Assembly: GCA_016873635.1 (NCBI GenBank)
Contig: VGWJ01000035.1
Span: forward strand, 1-32,761
Direction of reading: 5' to 3'
From: Lentisphaerota bacterium
GTDB lineage: Bacteria > Verrucomicrobiota > Kiritimatiellia > UBA8416 > VGWJ01
DNA: 32,761 nucleotides
How positions within the stretch are numbered: the first letter of the stretch is position 1; every line of letters begins with the position of its first letter. The notes under the pieces are model-generated. The model was not told the DNA's origin. It was given only the letters and a program-made list of their open reading frames with translations, and did no database searches. Of the stretch, positions 14,499 through 23,204 are shown in pieces. The translations under genes were made by a program, and so were the position numbers.

Positions 14499-15404
14499 TC
14501 AGTCCACGCCGGCGGCGCCTTTGGCGCTCTTCAGCGTGTTGAACATCAGCATGGTGATGGTCATGGGGCCGACGCCGCCGGGGACCGGGGTGATGGCCGA
14601 GGCCCTTTCCCTGACGGCGTCGAAGTCAACGTCGCCCTTCAGAATCGGCACCATCTTGCCGGGGACCGTGCTGCTCGGCTTCTCGCCCACCCGGTTGACG
14701 CCGACGTCGATCACCACGGCCCCTTTCTTGACCATATCGCCCGTGACGGCGTTGGGGAACCCGGCCGCCACGATGAGGATGTCGGCGCGACGGGTGTGGG
14801 AAGCGATGTCCCTCGTCCGCGTATGGCAGACCGTCACCGTGGCATTGGCTCCCTCTTTCTTCTGGAGCAGGATATTGGCGATGGGCTTGCCCACGATGTT
14901 GCTGCGGCCCACGACGACCACCTCCGCCCCCTCGATAGCCGTGCCGGAGCGAATCAGGAGCTGCTGGATGCCGGCCGGGGTGCAGGGCAGGAACTTCGCC
15001 TCGCCGATCATCAGCCGGCCCACGTTGACGGGGTGGAAGCCGTCCACGTCCTTGTCGGGATCCATGGCGTAGAGGACCTTGTTCTCGTCGATGTGCTTCG
15101 GCAGAGGAAGCTGCACGAGGATGCCGTGGATCCTGGGGTCCTTGTTGTACCCGTCCACCAGCGCCAGCAGGTCGGCTTCGCTGATGTCCGCGGGACGGCT
15201 GTCCTGGACGGAATAGAAACCGAGTTCTTTCGAGGCTTTCTGCTTGGCGGTGACGTAGCTGACCGAAGCGGGGTTCTCGCCCACCAGGATCGTGACCAGT
15301 CCCGGCGTAACGCCGTGCTCCCGGATGAGCTTTTCCGTCTCCGCCTTGATCTCCTCGCGCATCTGCGCGGCGATTTGTCTTCCGTCGATAATCGTCGCGG
15401 ACAT
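14499..15404 (-). CDS. folD: bifunctional methylene-THF dehydrogenase / methenyl-THF cyclohydrolase
   Basis: A 301-residue enzyme that converts 10-formyl-THF through methenyl-THF to methylene-THF, the second and third steps of the methyl branch. Hallmarks are VGENPASVSYVTAKQKA (with the catalytic YxxxK), ILVQLPLPKHID, DKDVDGFHPVNVG, PCTPAGIQQLL, the dinucleotide-binding VVVGRSNIVGKP, and PVPGGVGPMTITML near the end. Length is normal. It is the distal gene of the minus-strand fhs operon, 77 nt after the S23-type gene, and probably ends at the hairpin just downstream. It supplies methylene-THF to a reductase that is not in this window. Confidence 0.96.
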   Translation of the reverse strand: MSATIIDGRQIAAQMREEIKAETEKLIREHGVTPGLVTILVGENPASVSYVTAKQKASKELGFYSVQDSRPADISEADLLALVDGYNKDPRIHGILVQLPLPKHIDENKVLYAMDPDKDVDGFHPVNVGRLMIGEAKFLPCTPAGIQQLLIRSGTAIEGAEVVVVGRSNIVGKPIANILLQKKEGANATVTVCHTRTRDIASHTRRADILIVAAGFPNAVTGDMVKKGAVVIDVGVNRVGEKPSSTVPGKMVPILKGDVDFDAVRERASAITPVPGGVGPMTITMLMFNTLKSAKGAAGVD

Positions 15405-15445
15405 GTTTCCCCCCGTTGTCAGGTCGTCTCACCCGTCATCCGAAG

Positions 15446-15474
15446 TCGGAATGCGGACCGCGGAATGCGGAACG
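15446..15474 (+). repeat. heptamer repeats (GCGGAAY), copy flanking the S23-type gene
   Basis: On the plus strand the sequence runs as near-tandem heptamers: CGGAAT, GCGGACC, GCGGAAT, GCGGAAC. It lies just beyond the 3' end of the S23-type gene. A matching run in opposite orientation lies at the gene's 5' side (15868-15897). Confidence 0.75.
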
Positions 15475-15481
15475 AATCGTC

Positions 15482-15838
15482 TCATCGTTTTCCTTTTCTG
15501 GCCGTCTTGATCGATGCGACCACCATCGCGAGGATCTCATCCGCTTCCTGATACAGCGGCCAGACACGTTTCTTGTCCATGAGTTCGGCTTCGACGATCA
15601 ACTCCATCCAGTACATTGCTTCGTCCGTTTCTTCTTCGACGATGCCCATCCTGGAAAGGAAATCGGCGCGCGACCTGGCTCTCCGAGCTGCCCGACAGTT
15701 CGCACCCACGCTTGCCCCTGATCTGATCAGCTGGCCTCTTATCACGCGACCGAGGGCTGTGTCAGGAAGTGCATTCGCCAGTCGAATGGCCCTGAGCGCG
15801 AAAGCCTTTGTGCGCTCCCTGAGCTCATCCCCTGCCAT
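15482..15838 (-). CDS. four-helix-bundle protein, S23 / rRNA-intervening-sequence type
   Basis: A 118-residue all-helical protein. The signatures of the S23/IVP four-helix-bundle family are present: LRERTKAFALRAIRLANALP, then GQLIRSGASVGANCRAARRARS, the acidic MGIVEEETDEAMYWMELIVEAELM, and a C-terminal helix ending in basic residues. The family was first found in 23S rRNA intervening sequences and is related to the Avd accessory protein of diversity-generating retroelements; its biochemical role is unsettled. ATG at 15838 is preferred over the adjacent TTG. It interrupts the fhs-folD operon in the same orientation and is bracketed by inverted heptamer repeats, which suggests it moved in as a small unit. 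Confidence 0.85.
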   Translation of the reverse strand: MAGDELRERTKAFALRAIRLANALPDTALGRVIRGQLIRSGASVGANCRAARRARSRADFLSRMGIVEEETDEAMYWMELIVEAELMDKKRVWPLYQEADEILAMVVASIKTARKGKR

Positions 15839-15867
15839 CAAACGTCTCCCTTTTCTCCCCTCTCCCC

Positions 15868-15897
15868 TTCCGCGTTCCGCGTTCCGCGCTCCGCGCT
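15868..15897 (-). repeat. heptamer repeats (GCGGAAC), inverted copy next to fhs
   Basis: Read on the minus strand the sequence is GCGGAGC, GCGGAAC, GCGGAAC, GCGGAAG. It abuts the fhs stop codon and mirrors the run at 15446-15474, so the S23-type gene is framed by inverted copies of a 7-nt repeat. Confidence 0.75.
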
Positions 15898-17669
15898 CAG
15901 AACAGTCCCTTCACCGTCCCTGTCTTCACGTCCACGTCGATTCGCCGGAAGGCGGGATCCGACCCCGTGCCGGGCATCAGCTTGATGGCCCCGGCCACCG
16001 GCACAAGGAATCCGGCCCCCTTGTAGACAAGGATGTCGCTGATCGGCAACTGCCAGCCCCGCGGCCGTCCCTTCAGATCCGGATCGTGGGACAGGCTGAG
16101 ATGCGTCTTGACCATGCAGGTGCCCAGCTTCGCGGCTTGGGGATCCGCCTCGTACATCTTGAGTTTTTTCCGCGCCCTTTCCGTGTAGGTCACGCCGTCG
16201 GCGCCGTAGACCTCCCTGGCGATCAGCTCCACGCGTCTGCTGAGGGGCGCGTCCAGTTCGTAGAGGAAATCGAAGCGGCTCTCTTCCGCGCAGGCCTGCA
16301 CGACGGCCTCGGCCAGTTCCGCGGCGCCCTCCCCGCCCTTCAGCCAGTGCTCGGACAGCGCGCAGAGCGCGCCGTTGGCTTCCGCGATTCTCCGGACCAG
16401 CGCGATCTCGGCCTTCGTGTCGGTATAGAAGCTGTTGATGCAGACCACGGGCCGGACCCCGCTCTTCTTGATCGTCTCGATATGGGCAACGAGGTTTTCG
16501 CACCCCTTCTCCAGGAGTTCCAGGTTCTCCTTTGTGTACGCGCTGTCCAGAGGCAGCCCCGGCTTCACCGTGGGGCCGCCGCCGTGCATCTTCAGGGCGC
16601 GGATCGTGGCCACGAGGACGATGGCATTCGGCTTGAGGCCCGAGAAACGGCACTTGAGGTTCCAGAATTTCTCGAACCCGATGTCGGCGCCGAAGCCGCT
16701 CTCCGTCACCAGGTAGTCGCCCAGCCGGATGGCGATCTCGTCGGCGATGATCGAGCTCTGGCCGATGGCGATGTTGGCGAACGGACCGGCATGCACGAAG
16801 ACCGGTTGCCCTTCGACGGTCTGCAGCAGGTTCGGGTTGACCGCTTTCACCATCCACGCCGTCATGGCGCCATCCACGCCGAGGTCGGCCGTGGTCACTT
16901 CCCTGCCCTGCTTGTCGTAGGCAACGACGATGCGAGCCATGCGCTGCCGGAGATCCTTCAGATCCCGGGAGACCGCCAGAATGGCCATGATCTCGCTCGA
17001 CACGGTGATCGCGAAACCGGAGTCCATCTCGAACCCGTCCTGCTTGCCCCCGCGCCCGATCCTGATGTTGCGCAGCGCCTGGGCGCAGAAGTCCATCACC
17101 CATCTGAGCTCCACGCGTTCGGGGTCGATGTCCAGGCGCTTCAGCCCGATCTTGGCCAGGCGCGCGTCGTCATAGTTGTTCTCGTGCTGCATGCGCGCGG
17201 TCAGGGCCACCATGGCCAGGTTGTGCGCGTTGGTGATGGCGTCGATGTCGCCGGTGAGCCCGAGAGAGAACTCCGTGAGCGGGATGCACTGGGCCAGACC
17301 GCCGCCGGCCGCGGAGCCCTTGATGTTGAAGGTGGGACCTCCGCTGGGCTGGCGGATGGCGCCCACGACTTTCTTGCCGATCTTGCCCAGCCCCTCGACC
17401 AGGCCCATGGAGGTTGTGGTCTTGCCTTCGCCGAGCGGCGTGGGCGTAATGGCGGTGACGTCGATGTACTTGCCCTGGGGCTGATTGCGCAGCCGGCTGA
17501 TGACCCGCAGGAAGTCCACCTTGCCCACGCGCTTGCCCATGGGAATCAGTTCTTCCTTCTCGAGACCCAACTCCTCGCCGAGCCGGGCAAAGGATTTCAT
17601 GTTCTCTTCGGCGGCCTCGGCAATTTCCCAATCCTTCATCTTCACGGGATCCAGCACGGGTCTCGACAT
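15897..17669 (-). CDS. fhs: formate--tetrahydrofolate ligase
   Basis: A 590-residue enzyme that joins formate to THF using ATP, entering the methyl branch of the Wood-Ljungdahl pathway. Visible are the P-loop [13 protein letters not shown] near residue 75, [19 protein letters not shown], the [12 protein letters not shown] segment, and the C-terminal [20 protein letters not shown]. It is slightly longer than the typical 555-560 residues, partly from an N-terminal extension. GGGGAGGTGA sits a few nt before the ATG, and a sigma70-like promoter lies about 50 nt upstream. It is first in a minus-strand operon with the S23-type gene and folD, divergent from the response regulator. Confidence 0.97.
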   Translation of the reverse strand: MSRPVLDPVKMKDWEIAEAAEENMKSFARLGEELGLEKEELIPMGKRVGKVDFLRVISRLRNQPQGKYIDVTAITPTPLGEGKTTTSMGLVEGLGKIGKKVVGAIRQPSGGPTFNIKGSAAGGGLAQCIPLTEFSLGLTGDIDAITNAHNLAMVALTARMQHENNYDDARLAKIGLKRLDIDPERVELRWVMDFCAQALRNIRIGRGGKQDGFEMDSGFAITVSSEIMAILAVSRDLKDLRQRMARIVVAYDKQGREVTTADLGVDGAMTAWMVKAVNPNLLQTVEGQPVFVHAGPFANIAIGQSSIIADEIAIRLGDYLVTESGFGADIGFEKFWNLKCRFSGLKPNAIVLVATIRALKMHGGGPTVKPGLPLDSAYTKENLELLEKGCENLVAHIETIKKSGVRPVVCINSFYTDTKAEIALVRRIAEANGALCALSEHWLKGGEGAAELAEAVVQACAEESRFDFLYELDAPLSRRVELIAREVYGADGVTYTERARKKLKMYEADPQAAKLGTCMVKTHLSLSHDPDLKGRPRGWQLPISDILVYKGAGFLVPVAGAIKLMPGTGSDPAFRRIDVDVKTGTVKGLF

Positions 17670-17716
17670 GTCTTCACCTCCCCGGCGTCATGGCCGGCAT
17701 TACGCACACTGACCGC

Positions 17717-17744
17717 AGTATAGCGCTCCCTGAGGGTATCGCAA
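17717..17744 (-). promoter_or_regulatory. sigma70-like promoter for fhs
   Basis: Read on the minus strand: TTGCGA (17744-17739), a 16-nt spacer, then TATACT (17722-17717). It lies 48 nt upstream of the fhs start, giving a leader of about 40 nt. Confidence 0.62.
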
Positions 17745-17748
17745 GGCG

Positions 17749-17768
17749 GATGCGGGGTTTCCCGCATC
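17749..17768. promoter_or_regulatory. perfect 8-bp palindrome between fhs and the response regulator
   Basis: GATGCGGG and CCCGCATC with a 4-nt spacer lie just upstream of the fhs -35 box, in the divergent intergenic region. The position suits an activator or repressor site acting on fhs, on the regulator gene at 17841, or on both. Confidence 0.45.
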
Positions 17769-17840
17769 TTGCTTGACATTGTTTGCGGCTGAGGGCAGGT
17801 TCGGGTTCGCCCTTGCGGGCACACAGGCAGGGAGAAGAGC

Positions 17841-18227
17841 ATGGCCGGCAATCGGATACTGTGGATAGAGGACGATCCCGACGTGATCGACGCCGTCGGT
17901 CCCAGGCTTGAGGAAGAGGGCTGGCGGTTGACCACGGCCTCTTCGGCCGCCGAAGGCAAGCGCCTGGCCGCGGAACGCAAACCCGACCTGATCATCATGG
18001 ACATCATCATGCCCGGCGAGCACGGCTTCAGCGCCATCGAGGACCTGAAGAGCAGCGCCGGCCTGGCCGATGTGCCGGTCGTGATCTTCACCAGCGTCAC
18101 CCACCGCTGGAAAGAGACCAGCGCCACGCGCCGCGACGGGATGCTGACCGAGGCCGAGGCATTCGTGGACAAGGCCGACGGCCCGGAGCTGCTCGTTGAG
18201 ACTGTCCGCAAGTACCTGCAGGGCTAG
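17841..18227 (+). CDS. single-domain response regulator
   Basis: A 128-residue receiver domain with no output domain. Phosphorylation-site residues are complete: the acidic pair in WIEDDPD (Asp11, Asp12), the phosphoacceptor Asp54 in IIMDIIMPG, Thr84 in VIFTS, and Lys111 in FVDKADG. It would accept phosphate from a histidine kinase, most obviously its convergent neighbour, whose gene end overlaps this one by 4 nt. Without a DNA-binding domain it must act through a partner or as a phosphate sink. It lies between the fhs operon and the acs operon, divergent from fhs. Confidence 0.92.
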   Translation: MAGNRILWIEDDPDVIDAVGPRLEEEGWRLTTASSAAEGKRLAAERKPDLIIMDIIMPGEHGFSAIEDLKSSAGLADVPVVIFTSVTHRWKETSATRRDGMLTEAEAFVDKADGPELLVETVRKYLQG

Positions 18228-20152
18228 TCGGGGAGGCTGAAGCCGAAGCGCGCCCAGCGACCCGGTTCGGATTCGGCCCAGACGCGTCCCCCGTGCAGTT
18301 CCATGATGTGCCTGCACAGGAACAACCCCAATCCGCTGCCCCGGCGGCCGCGCGTGGCCTCGGTGTCGAGACGCTGGAACTTCTGAAAGAGCTTCGCGCC
18401 CTGGTCGGCGGCGAACCCGGGGCCCTCGTTCCACAGGCTGGCGCAGAGGCCGCCGGGTTCGGGCTTGACCTCCAGCCGGGCTTGCCCGCCTTCCTTGCCG
18501 TACTTGGCCGCATTCGTGAGGAAGTTGGTCAGAACGATCCGCATGAGCGCGGCGTCTGCCTTCGTCTCCAGGCCTTCCGGGCATGCCACGGTCAGCGCGA
18601 TGCCGCGCGACTGCAGCAGGTCCTCGGTCTGCGAAACGGCCGGGTCAACGACGTCTTTGCGGAAATCCACGGCGGTCGTGTGGACTTCCATCTCGTCTTC
18701 CTCGATCCGGCAAAGGTCCAGGTAGTTCTTCGCCATGTCCCGGACCTCCTCGCAATTGCGCCGGATGCGCTCCAGCGCGCGGCGCCCGCTCGTGGGCATT
18801 GGCTCCGGCGCGCCCAGCGCGTGGTTGCTGAGTAGGTGTATGGCGTTGAGGGGTGACAGCAGCTCGTGCGACACAAAACCGAGCGTCTCCATGTAGTTGC
18901 GGTTGACGCGTTCCAGCCGCTCGTTGGCCAGGGCCAGCGCGCGGTTGCGCTGCCGCAGCTCCCGGTCACGCGCGACGACGGCTTTCTGCATCTCACGGAA
19001 GGCGCCGGCCAGACGGGCGATCTCGGCACAGGCGGCGGGCACCGCGATCTCGCGCCCCCAGTCGCCGCGCGCCAGCTCGTTCGCGGCTTCGCCCAGTTTC
19101 CTGACGGGCCTCTCGATACGGGCGCTCACGAAGAGCGCGATGAGCGCGGCCAGCAGGCCGGCGGCCGAAAGCGGCGCCAGGAACCGCAGGATCAGCGCCG
19201 TTCCCATGGCGCGATAGGGCGCCTCCAGCAGCCCGACGTACAGCATTCCGACGATGCGCCCGGAGGCGTCGCGCAGGGGTTCGTACCCGCTCAGGTACCA
19301 CGCATCCACGACCCAGGCCCGATCGCGCCATGCCTCGCCGCCCGCGAGCACCTTGCGGCGGACCTCGTCCGAGACCAGGGTTCCCAAGGCGCGGCGGCCG
19401 TCGGCGCCGCGCACGTTGGTGGCCACCCGGCAGCCGTCCAGGAACACGGTCACGGTGCCAAGCGGTTTGCCTTCGTATGCGTCTTCGCCGAACATCATGT
19501 CGCGCAGTTCGTCCACGAGGCGGAAGTCCAGGTTCAGCGCGCGTCCGCCGTACAGCAGCCCTGCCACGCGGCCCTGCGCGTCCGTGATGGGACAGGCGGC
19601 CCACCAGAACAGGGCGGACGTCGTGCGTCGCCCGGGCGCGCCCTCCGCCATGTTCACCGCCACGGCCTGGCGCAGGTCCGCCCCGCCTTCGGCCTGCAGG
19701 CGGTCCTCCTCCAGAAGCACGGTGCCGCGCGCGGTGTTCCCTTCCAGGGCCCGCCTCAGAACGGGGTCGCGGTCGAGCGGAACGCGCGTGTCGTCCGCGG
19801 GGTACTGCCCGGCCACGGCGCGGCCCGCGGCGTCGCACACGTTCAGCACGTGCAGCCCGAGATCCTGCCGTGCCCGGTCGAGCCGCGCGGCCAGCCGGTC
19901 GTCATCGAGCGCCAGGCCGATTGCGCTGTTCTGAATGCGCTCGGCCATGCGCGCGAGTCGGCCTTCGTAGTAAACCAGCAGCGTGTTGATGTTGTGATTG
20001 ACGCGCTGCTGGGCCTCCCTGACGACGCTGCGCCGTATGGCGGTGACGCCCACTCCGCCGGCCAGCGTGATGGCGAGAACCGCGATGGCGAGCATGCCGC
20101 CCATGAGAACCTGTCGAATGGGGACGCCTGGCCGTTCGGTCTTCACGGGCAT
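18224..20152 (-). CDS. membrane sensor histidine kinase with Cache and HAMP domains
   Basis: A 642-residue kinase. Order: TM helix at about 14-39; a large extracytoplasmic Cache_3-Cache_2-like sensor (about 45-315), recognisable from AACPITDAQGRVAGLLYGG, GTVTVFLDGCRVATNVRGADGRR and RIVGMLYVGLLEAPY; TM helix at about 318-342; HAMP to about 395; a coiled coil; HisKA with the phosphorylated His near 427 in FVSHELLSPLN; then an ATPase domain with NFLTNAAKYG, WNEGPGF and GSGLGLFLCRHI. Cache sensors bind small ligands outside the cytoplasmic membrane; the ligand is unknown. The ATG at 20152 has GGGGAG upstream and is preferred over 20176. It converges on the receiver gene, its likely partner, and is divergent from the acs operon. 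Confidence 0.92.
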   Translation of the reverse strand: MPVKTERPGVPIRQVLMGGMLAIAVLAITLAGGVGVTAIRRSVVREAQQRVNHNINTLLVYYEGRLARMAERIQNSAIGLALDDDRLAARLDRARQDLGLHVLNVCDAAGRAVAGQYPADDTRVPLDRDPVLRRALEGNTARGTVLLEEDRLQAEGGADLRQAVAVNMAEGAPGRRTTSALFWWAACPITDAQGRVAGLLYGGRALNLDFRLVDELRDMMFGEDAYEGKPLGTVTVFLDGCRVATNVRGADGRRALGTLVSDEVRRKVLAGGEAWRDRAWVVDAWYLSGYEPLRDASGRIVGMLYVGLLEAPYRAMGTALILRFLAPLSAAGLLAALIALFVSARIERPVRKLGEAANELARGDWGREIAVPAACAEIARLAGAFREMQKAVVARDRELRQRNRALALANERLERVNRNYMETLGFVSHELLSPLNAIHLLSNHALGAPEPMPTSGRRALERIRRNCEEVRDMAKNYLDLCRIEEDEMEVHTTAVDFRKDVVDPAVSQTEDLLQSRGIALTVACPEGLETKADAALMRIVLTNFLTNAAKYGKEGGQARLEVKPEPGGLCASLWNEGPGFAADQGAKLFQKFQRLDTEATRGRRGSGLGLFLCRHIMELHGGRVWAESEPGRWARFGFSLPD

Positions 20153-20215
20153 GCTGCATCTCCCCGGGCCGCGCATCGGCTCGCCAATTTGCTCCCGCGG
20201 AATCCGGACGCGGGC

Positions 20216-20244
20216 ATCTTATGTCCAAGCGGGCGCAGCCGCAA
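20216..20244 (-). promoter_or_regulatory. sigma70-like promoter for the histidine kinase
   Basis: Minus strand: TTGCGG (20244-20239), 17-nt spacer, TAAGAT (20221-20216), about 64 nt before the kinase start. It is back-to-back with the acs operon promoter. Confidence 0.5.
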
Positions 20245-20270
20245 GGCCGATAGCGTCCGGCAGATTCGCG

Positions 20271-20299
20271 TTGATGCCGGCAGGCGCGGCGAGTATCAT
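20271..20299 (+). promoter_or_regulatory. sigma70-like promoter for the acs operon
   Basis: TTGATG (20271-20276), an exact 17-nt spacer, then TATCAT (20294-20299). This is the only good match found ahead of the nine-gene operon and would give a leader of about 68 nt before cooC. Confidence 0.58.
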
Positions 20300-20373
20300 G
20301 GGGGTGGTTTGCGTATCCATGACGCGCAGCGGCCGTGGAGCGTCCGCGGCAGCCAACCCAACCGGCAAGCGGA

Positions 20374-21135
20374 ATGAAGATTGCAGTCAGCGGCAAGGGC
20401 GGCGTGGGCAAGACGACCATCAGCGCGCTGATCGCTTATGCCCTGCGCGACGCCGGCCACCGGGTCATCGCGATTGACGCCGACCCGGATTCCAACCTGC
20501 TGGCCTGCATGGGCTACCCCCGTCCCGACAGCGTGCGCCCCCTGGTTGAACTCAGGGATCTGATCGAAGAGCGCACGGGCGTCAAACCCGGCACTGTGGG
20601 CGGCATGTACAAACTCAACCCGCGCGTCGACGACCTCCCGGACAGGTACGCCGTGGACGTGGACGGCATCAAGGTGCTCGTCGCCGGCGCGGTGAAGAAG
20701 GGCGGAAGCGGCTGCTACTGCCCGGAAAACGCGCTGGTGCGCACGCTCGTGGCGCACCTGCTGCTGGACCGCGGCTCGGCGCTGGTCCTGGACATGGAGG
20801 CGGGCGTGGAGCATCTCGGCCGCGGCACGGTCGAGGCCGTGGACCGCCTGCTCATCGTGGTGGAGCCCGGCCGTCGCAGCGTCGAGACCGCGTCCCGCAT
20901 CCGGGCGCTGGCCGCGGACCTGGGCCTGGCCCACGTCGGCATCGTGGGCAACAAGATCCGCGGCGAGGCGGACCTCGCTCTGCTGCGCGGACTGTTCCCG
21001 GATGCGGATGTCGCCGGAGCCGTTCCCTATGACGAGCGGCTGCGCGAAGCGGAGATCGGAGGCCGGCCGGCGCGCGGCGCCAGTCCCGAAGCGGACCGGG
21101 CCGTCGCGGCGATCGTGACGCGTCTCAACGGCTAG
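20374..21135 (+). CDS. cooC: CooC-type nickel-insertion ATPase for CO dehydrogenase
   Basis: A 253-residue MinD-like P-loop ATPase. The deviant Walker A is SGKGGVGKTT (residues 6-15), the next block is AIDADPDSNLLACMG, and the Ni-binding CxC is Cys114/Cys116 in GSGCYC. The family dimerises on ATP binding and delivers nickel to the C-cluster of CO dehydrogenase. It is the first gene of the operon and ends 10 nt before cooS. ATG at 20374 is chosen because MKIAVSGKGG is the canonical N-terminus; a GTG at 20335 would add 13 residues of no known fold. A second, distinct CooC-like protein is encoded later in the operon. Confidence 0.93.
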   Translation: MKIAVSGKGGVGKTTISALIAYALRDAGHRVIAIDADPDSNLLACMGYPRPDSVRPLVELRDLIEERTGVKPGTVGGMYKLNPRVDDLPDRYAVDVDGIKVLVAGAVKKGGSGCYCPENALVRTLVAHLLLDRGSALVLDMEAGVEHLGRGTVEAVDRLLIVVEPGRRSVETASRIRALAADLGLAHVGIVGNKIRGEADLALLRGLFPDADVAGAVPYDERLREAEIGGRPARGASPEADRAVAAIVTRLNG

Positions 21136-21145
21136 GAGAGCAGAC

Positions 21146-23083
21146 ATGGCTGCAGCAACGGCAACGCTGGAATACGCGGACCGGGCTTCCCGCGAGATGC
21201 GGGAGCGCGCCGCCGCCCGGAACATACCGACGATATGGGACCGCTACGAGGACGTGCAGCCCCAGTGCCGCTTCGGCAAGCTCGGAATATGCTGCCGCAT
21301 CTGCAGCATGGGCCCCTGCCGCATCAGCCTCAAGGAAGGCAAGCCGCCGCTGGTGGGGGCCTGCGGGGCCGACGCGGACACCATCGCGGCCCGCAACGTG
21401 GCGCGCATGATCGCGGCCGGCACGGCCGCCCATTCCGACCACGGGCGCAGCATCGCCCACACCCTGCGCCTGGCGGCCGATACGGACCAGGCCGACTACC
21501 AGATCAAGGACGAGGACAAGCTGCGCGCGCTGGCGCGGACGTACGGGATCAAGACCGAGGGCCGCGAGGCGCGGCAGATCGCGCGCGAAGTCGCCTCCGC
21601 CGCGCTGGATGAATTCGGCCGGCAGGAAGGCGAAATGGTCATGCCGACCACCGCCCCCGCCGCCCGGCAGCGGGTGTGGAAAGACCTCGGCATCTACCCC
21701 CGCTCCATTGACCGCGAGGTCGTGGAGCTGATGCACCGCACGAGCATGGGCGTTGACGCCGACTACCGCAACATCCTGCGCCACGGCATGCGCACGGCCC
21801 TGGCGGACGGCTGGGGCGGCTCCATGATCGCCACGGAGCTCTCCGACATCCTGTTCAGCACGCCGCGGCCCCTGCGCTCGACGGCCAACCTCGGCGTGCT
21901 CAATCCGCGCCACGTGAATATCATCGTGCACGGCCACGAACCCACGCTCTCCGACGTGCTGGCCGTGATGTCGCGGGACGCGAAGCTCCTGGAGCGGGCC
22001 CGGGAGCGCGGCGCCGAAGGCATCACCGTGGCAGGCATCTGCTGCACGGCCAACGAGATCCTCATGCGGCACGGCATCCCGATCGCCGGCAACTTCCTCC
22101 AGCAGGAGCTGGCCGTCCTGACCGGCGCGATCGAAATGATGGTGGTGGACGTGCAGTGCCTCATGCCCGGCCTGAGCGAGCTGGCGAAGTGCTTCCACAC
22201 CATGCTGATCACCACCTCGCCCAAGGCCCGTATGCCGGGCGTGCAGCACATCGAGTTCCGCGAGGACAAGGGCCGGGCCGTCGCCCGCGAGATCCTCGAG
22301 ACGGCCGTGGACAACTTCGCGCACCGCGCCGCGGAGAAGGTCTACATCCCGGACGCGAAGGAGCGGCTCGTGGCGGGCTTCACCAGCGAATCCGTGTTCC
22401 GCTTCCTGGGCGGACGCTACCGCGCCACCTACCGCCCGCTGAACGACGGCATCATGACGGGCCGGCTGCGCGGCGCGGCGGGCGTGATCGGCTGCTCCAA
22501 TCCCAACGTGGACTACGAGAAGGGCCACATCGGACTGGTCAAGGAGCTGCTGAAAAACGACGTGCTGGTCGTGACCACCGGCTGCGACGCGATCGCATGC
22601 GCCAAGCACGGCCTGATGCGGCCGGAAGCCGCCTTCGCGCACGCCGGCCAAGGCCTGCAGGAGATCTGCCGCGCGGTGGGCATTCCGCCCGTGCTGCACC
22701 TCGGCTCCTGCGTGGACAACAGCCGCATCCTGAGGGTCCTGTCCAACGTCGTCGCCGAAGGCGGGCTCGGCGAGGACATCAGCGATCTGCCGGTGGCGGG
22801 CGCCGCGCCGGAATGGATGTCCGAGAAAGCGGTTGCGATCGGCTTCTACTTCGTGGCTTCGGGCGTCTACACGCTGATCGGCCAGCCGCTGCCGATGATG
22901 GGCAGCGAAAACGTGCGGCGCTATCTCACCGAGGAGATCGAGCAGGAAGTCGGCGGCAAGTGGGCCTTCGAGCTCGACCCGGTCGAGGCCGCGCACAGGA
23001 TGATCCGGCACATCGACGGGAAGCGCCAGGCCCTGAAGCTGAAACCGATGATGTACGCGCAGGCGTTCAAGAGCGAGGGATAG
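21146..23083 (+). CDS. cooS (acsA): anaerobic carbon-monoxide dehydrogenase catalytic subunit
   Basis: A 645-residue Ni-Fe-S CO dehydrogenase that reduces CO2 to CO or the reverse. The N-terminal block carries Cys41 and Cys49 (D-cluster) and Cys50, Cys53, Cys58 and Cys73 (B-cluster). C-cluster ligand motifs are all present: IIVHGHEPTLSD (His), GICCTANE, DVQCLMPGL, GVIGCSNPN, TTGCDAIAC and LGSCVDNSR. The active-site His in AHSDHGR and Lys in SEKAVAIG are also there. Nothing is missing, so it should be active. Its place between cooC and acsB shows it works in the bifunctional CODH/ACS complex, passing CO to the A-cluster. A 121-nt gap separates it from acsB. Confidence 0.97.
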   Translation: MAAATATLEYADRASREMRERAAARNIPTIWDRYEDVQPQCRFGKLGICCRICSMGPCRISLKEGKPPLVGACGADADTIAARNVARMIAAGTAAHSDHGRSIAHTLRLAADTDQADYQIKDEDKLRALARTYGIKTEGREARQIAREVASAALDEFGRQEGEMVMPTTAPAARQRVWKDLGIYPRSIDREVVELMHRTSMGVDADYRNILRHGMRTALADGWGGSMIATELSDILFSTPRPLRSTANLGVLNPRHVNIIVHGHEPTLSDVLAVMSRDAKLLERARERGAEGITVAGICCTANEILMRHGIPIAGNFLQQELAVLTGAIEMMVVDVQCLMPGLSELAKCFHTMLITTSPKARMPGVQHIEFREDKGRAVAREILETAVDNFAHRAAEKVYIPDAKERLVAGFTSESVFRFLGGRYRATYRPLNDGIMTGRLRGAAGVIGCSNPNVDYEKGHIGLVKELLKNDVLVVTTGCDAIACAKHGLMRPEAAFAHAGQGLQEICRAVGIPPVLHLGSCVDNSRILRVLSNVVAEGGLGEDISDLPVAGAAPEWMSEKAVAIGFYFVASGVYTLIGQPLPMMGSENVRRYLTEEIEQEVGGKWAFELDPVEAAHRMIRHIDGKRQALKLKPMMYAQAFKSEG

Positions 23084-23204
23084 CGAGGAATGGCCGGGGA
23101 CGGCAGGGCACGGGCAGGGTGACTGAGGGACGAGAACGCGGGGCTCCCTTGCGATTCCCTCCAGCCCCATCCCATGCCGTGCAATCCTCTCGAGGAGGCG
23201 TAGC

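Noticed and set aside
17773-17801. TTGACA at 17773 as promoter of the response regulator
   Set aside because: Perfect -35 hexamer, but the sequence 17 nt downstream (CAGGTT) is a poor -10, and no better spacing is found.
23084-23204. 121-nt gap between cooS and acsB as a promoter or riboswitch
   Set aside because: No convincing -35/-10 pair or conserved riboswitch core seen; only a weak GGGGCT/AGCCCC pairing.
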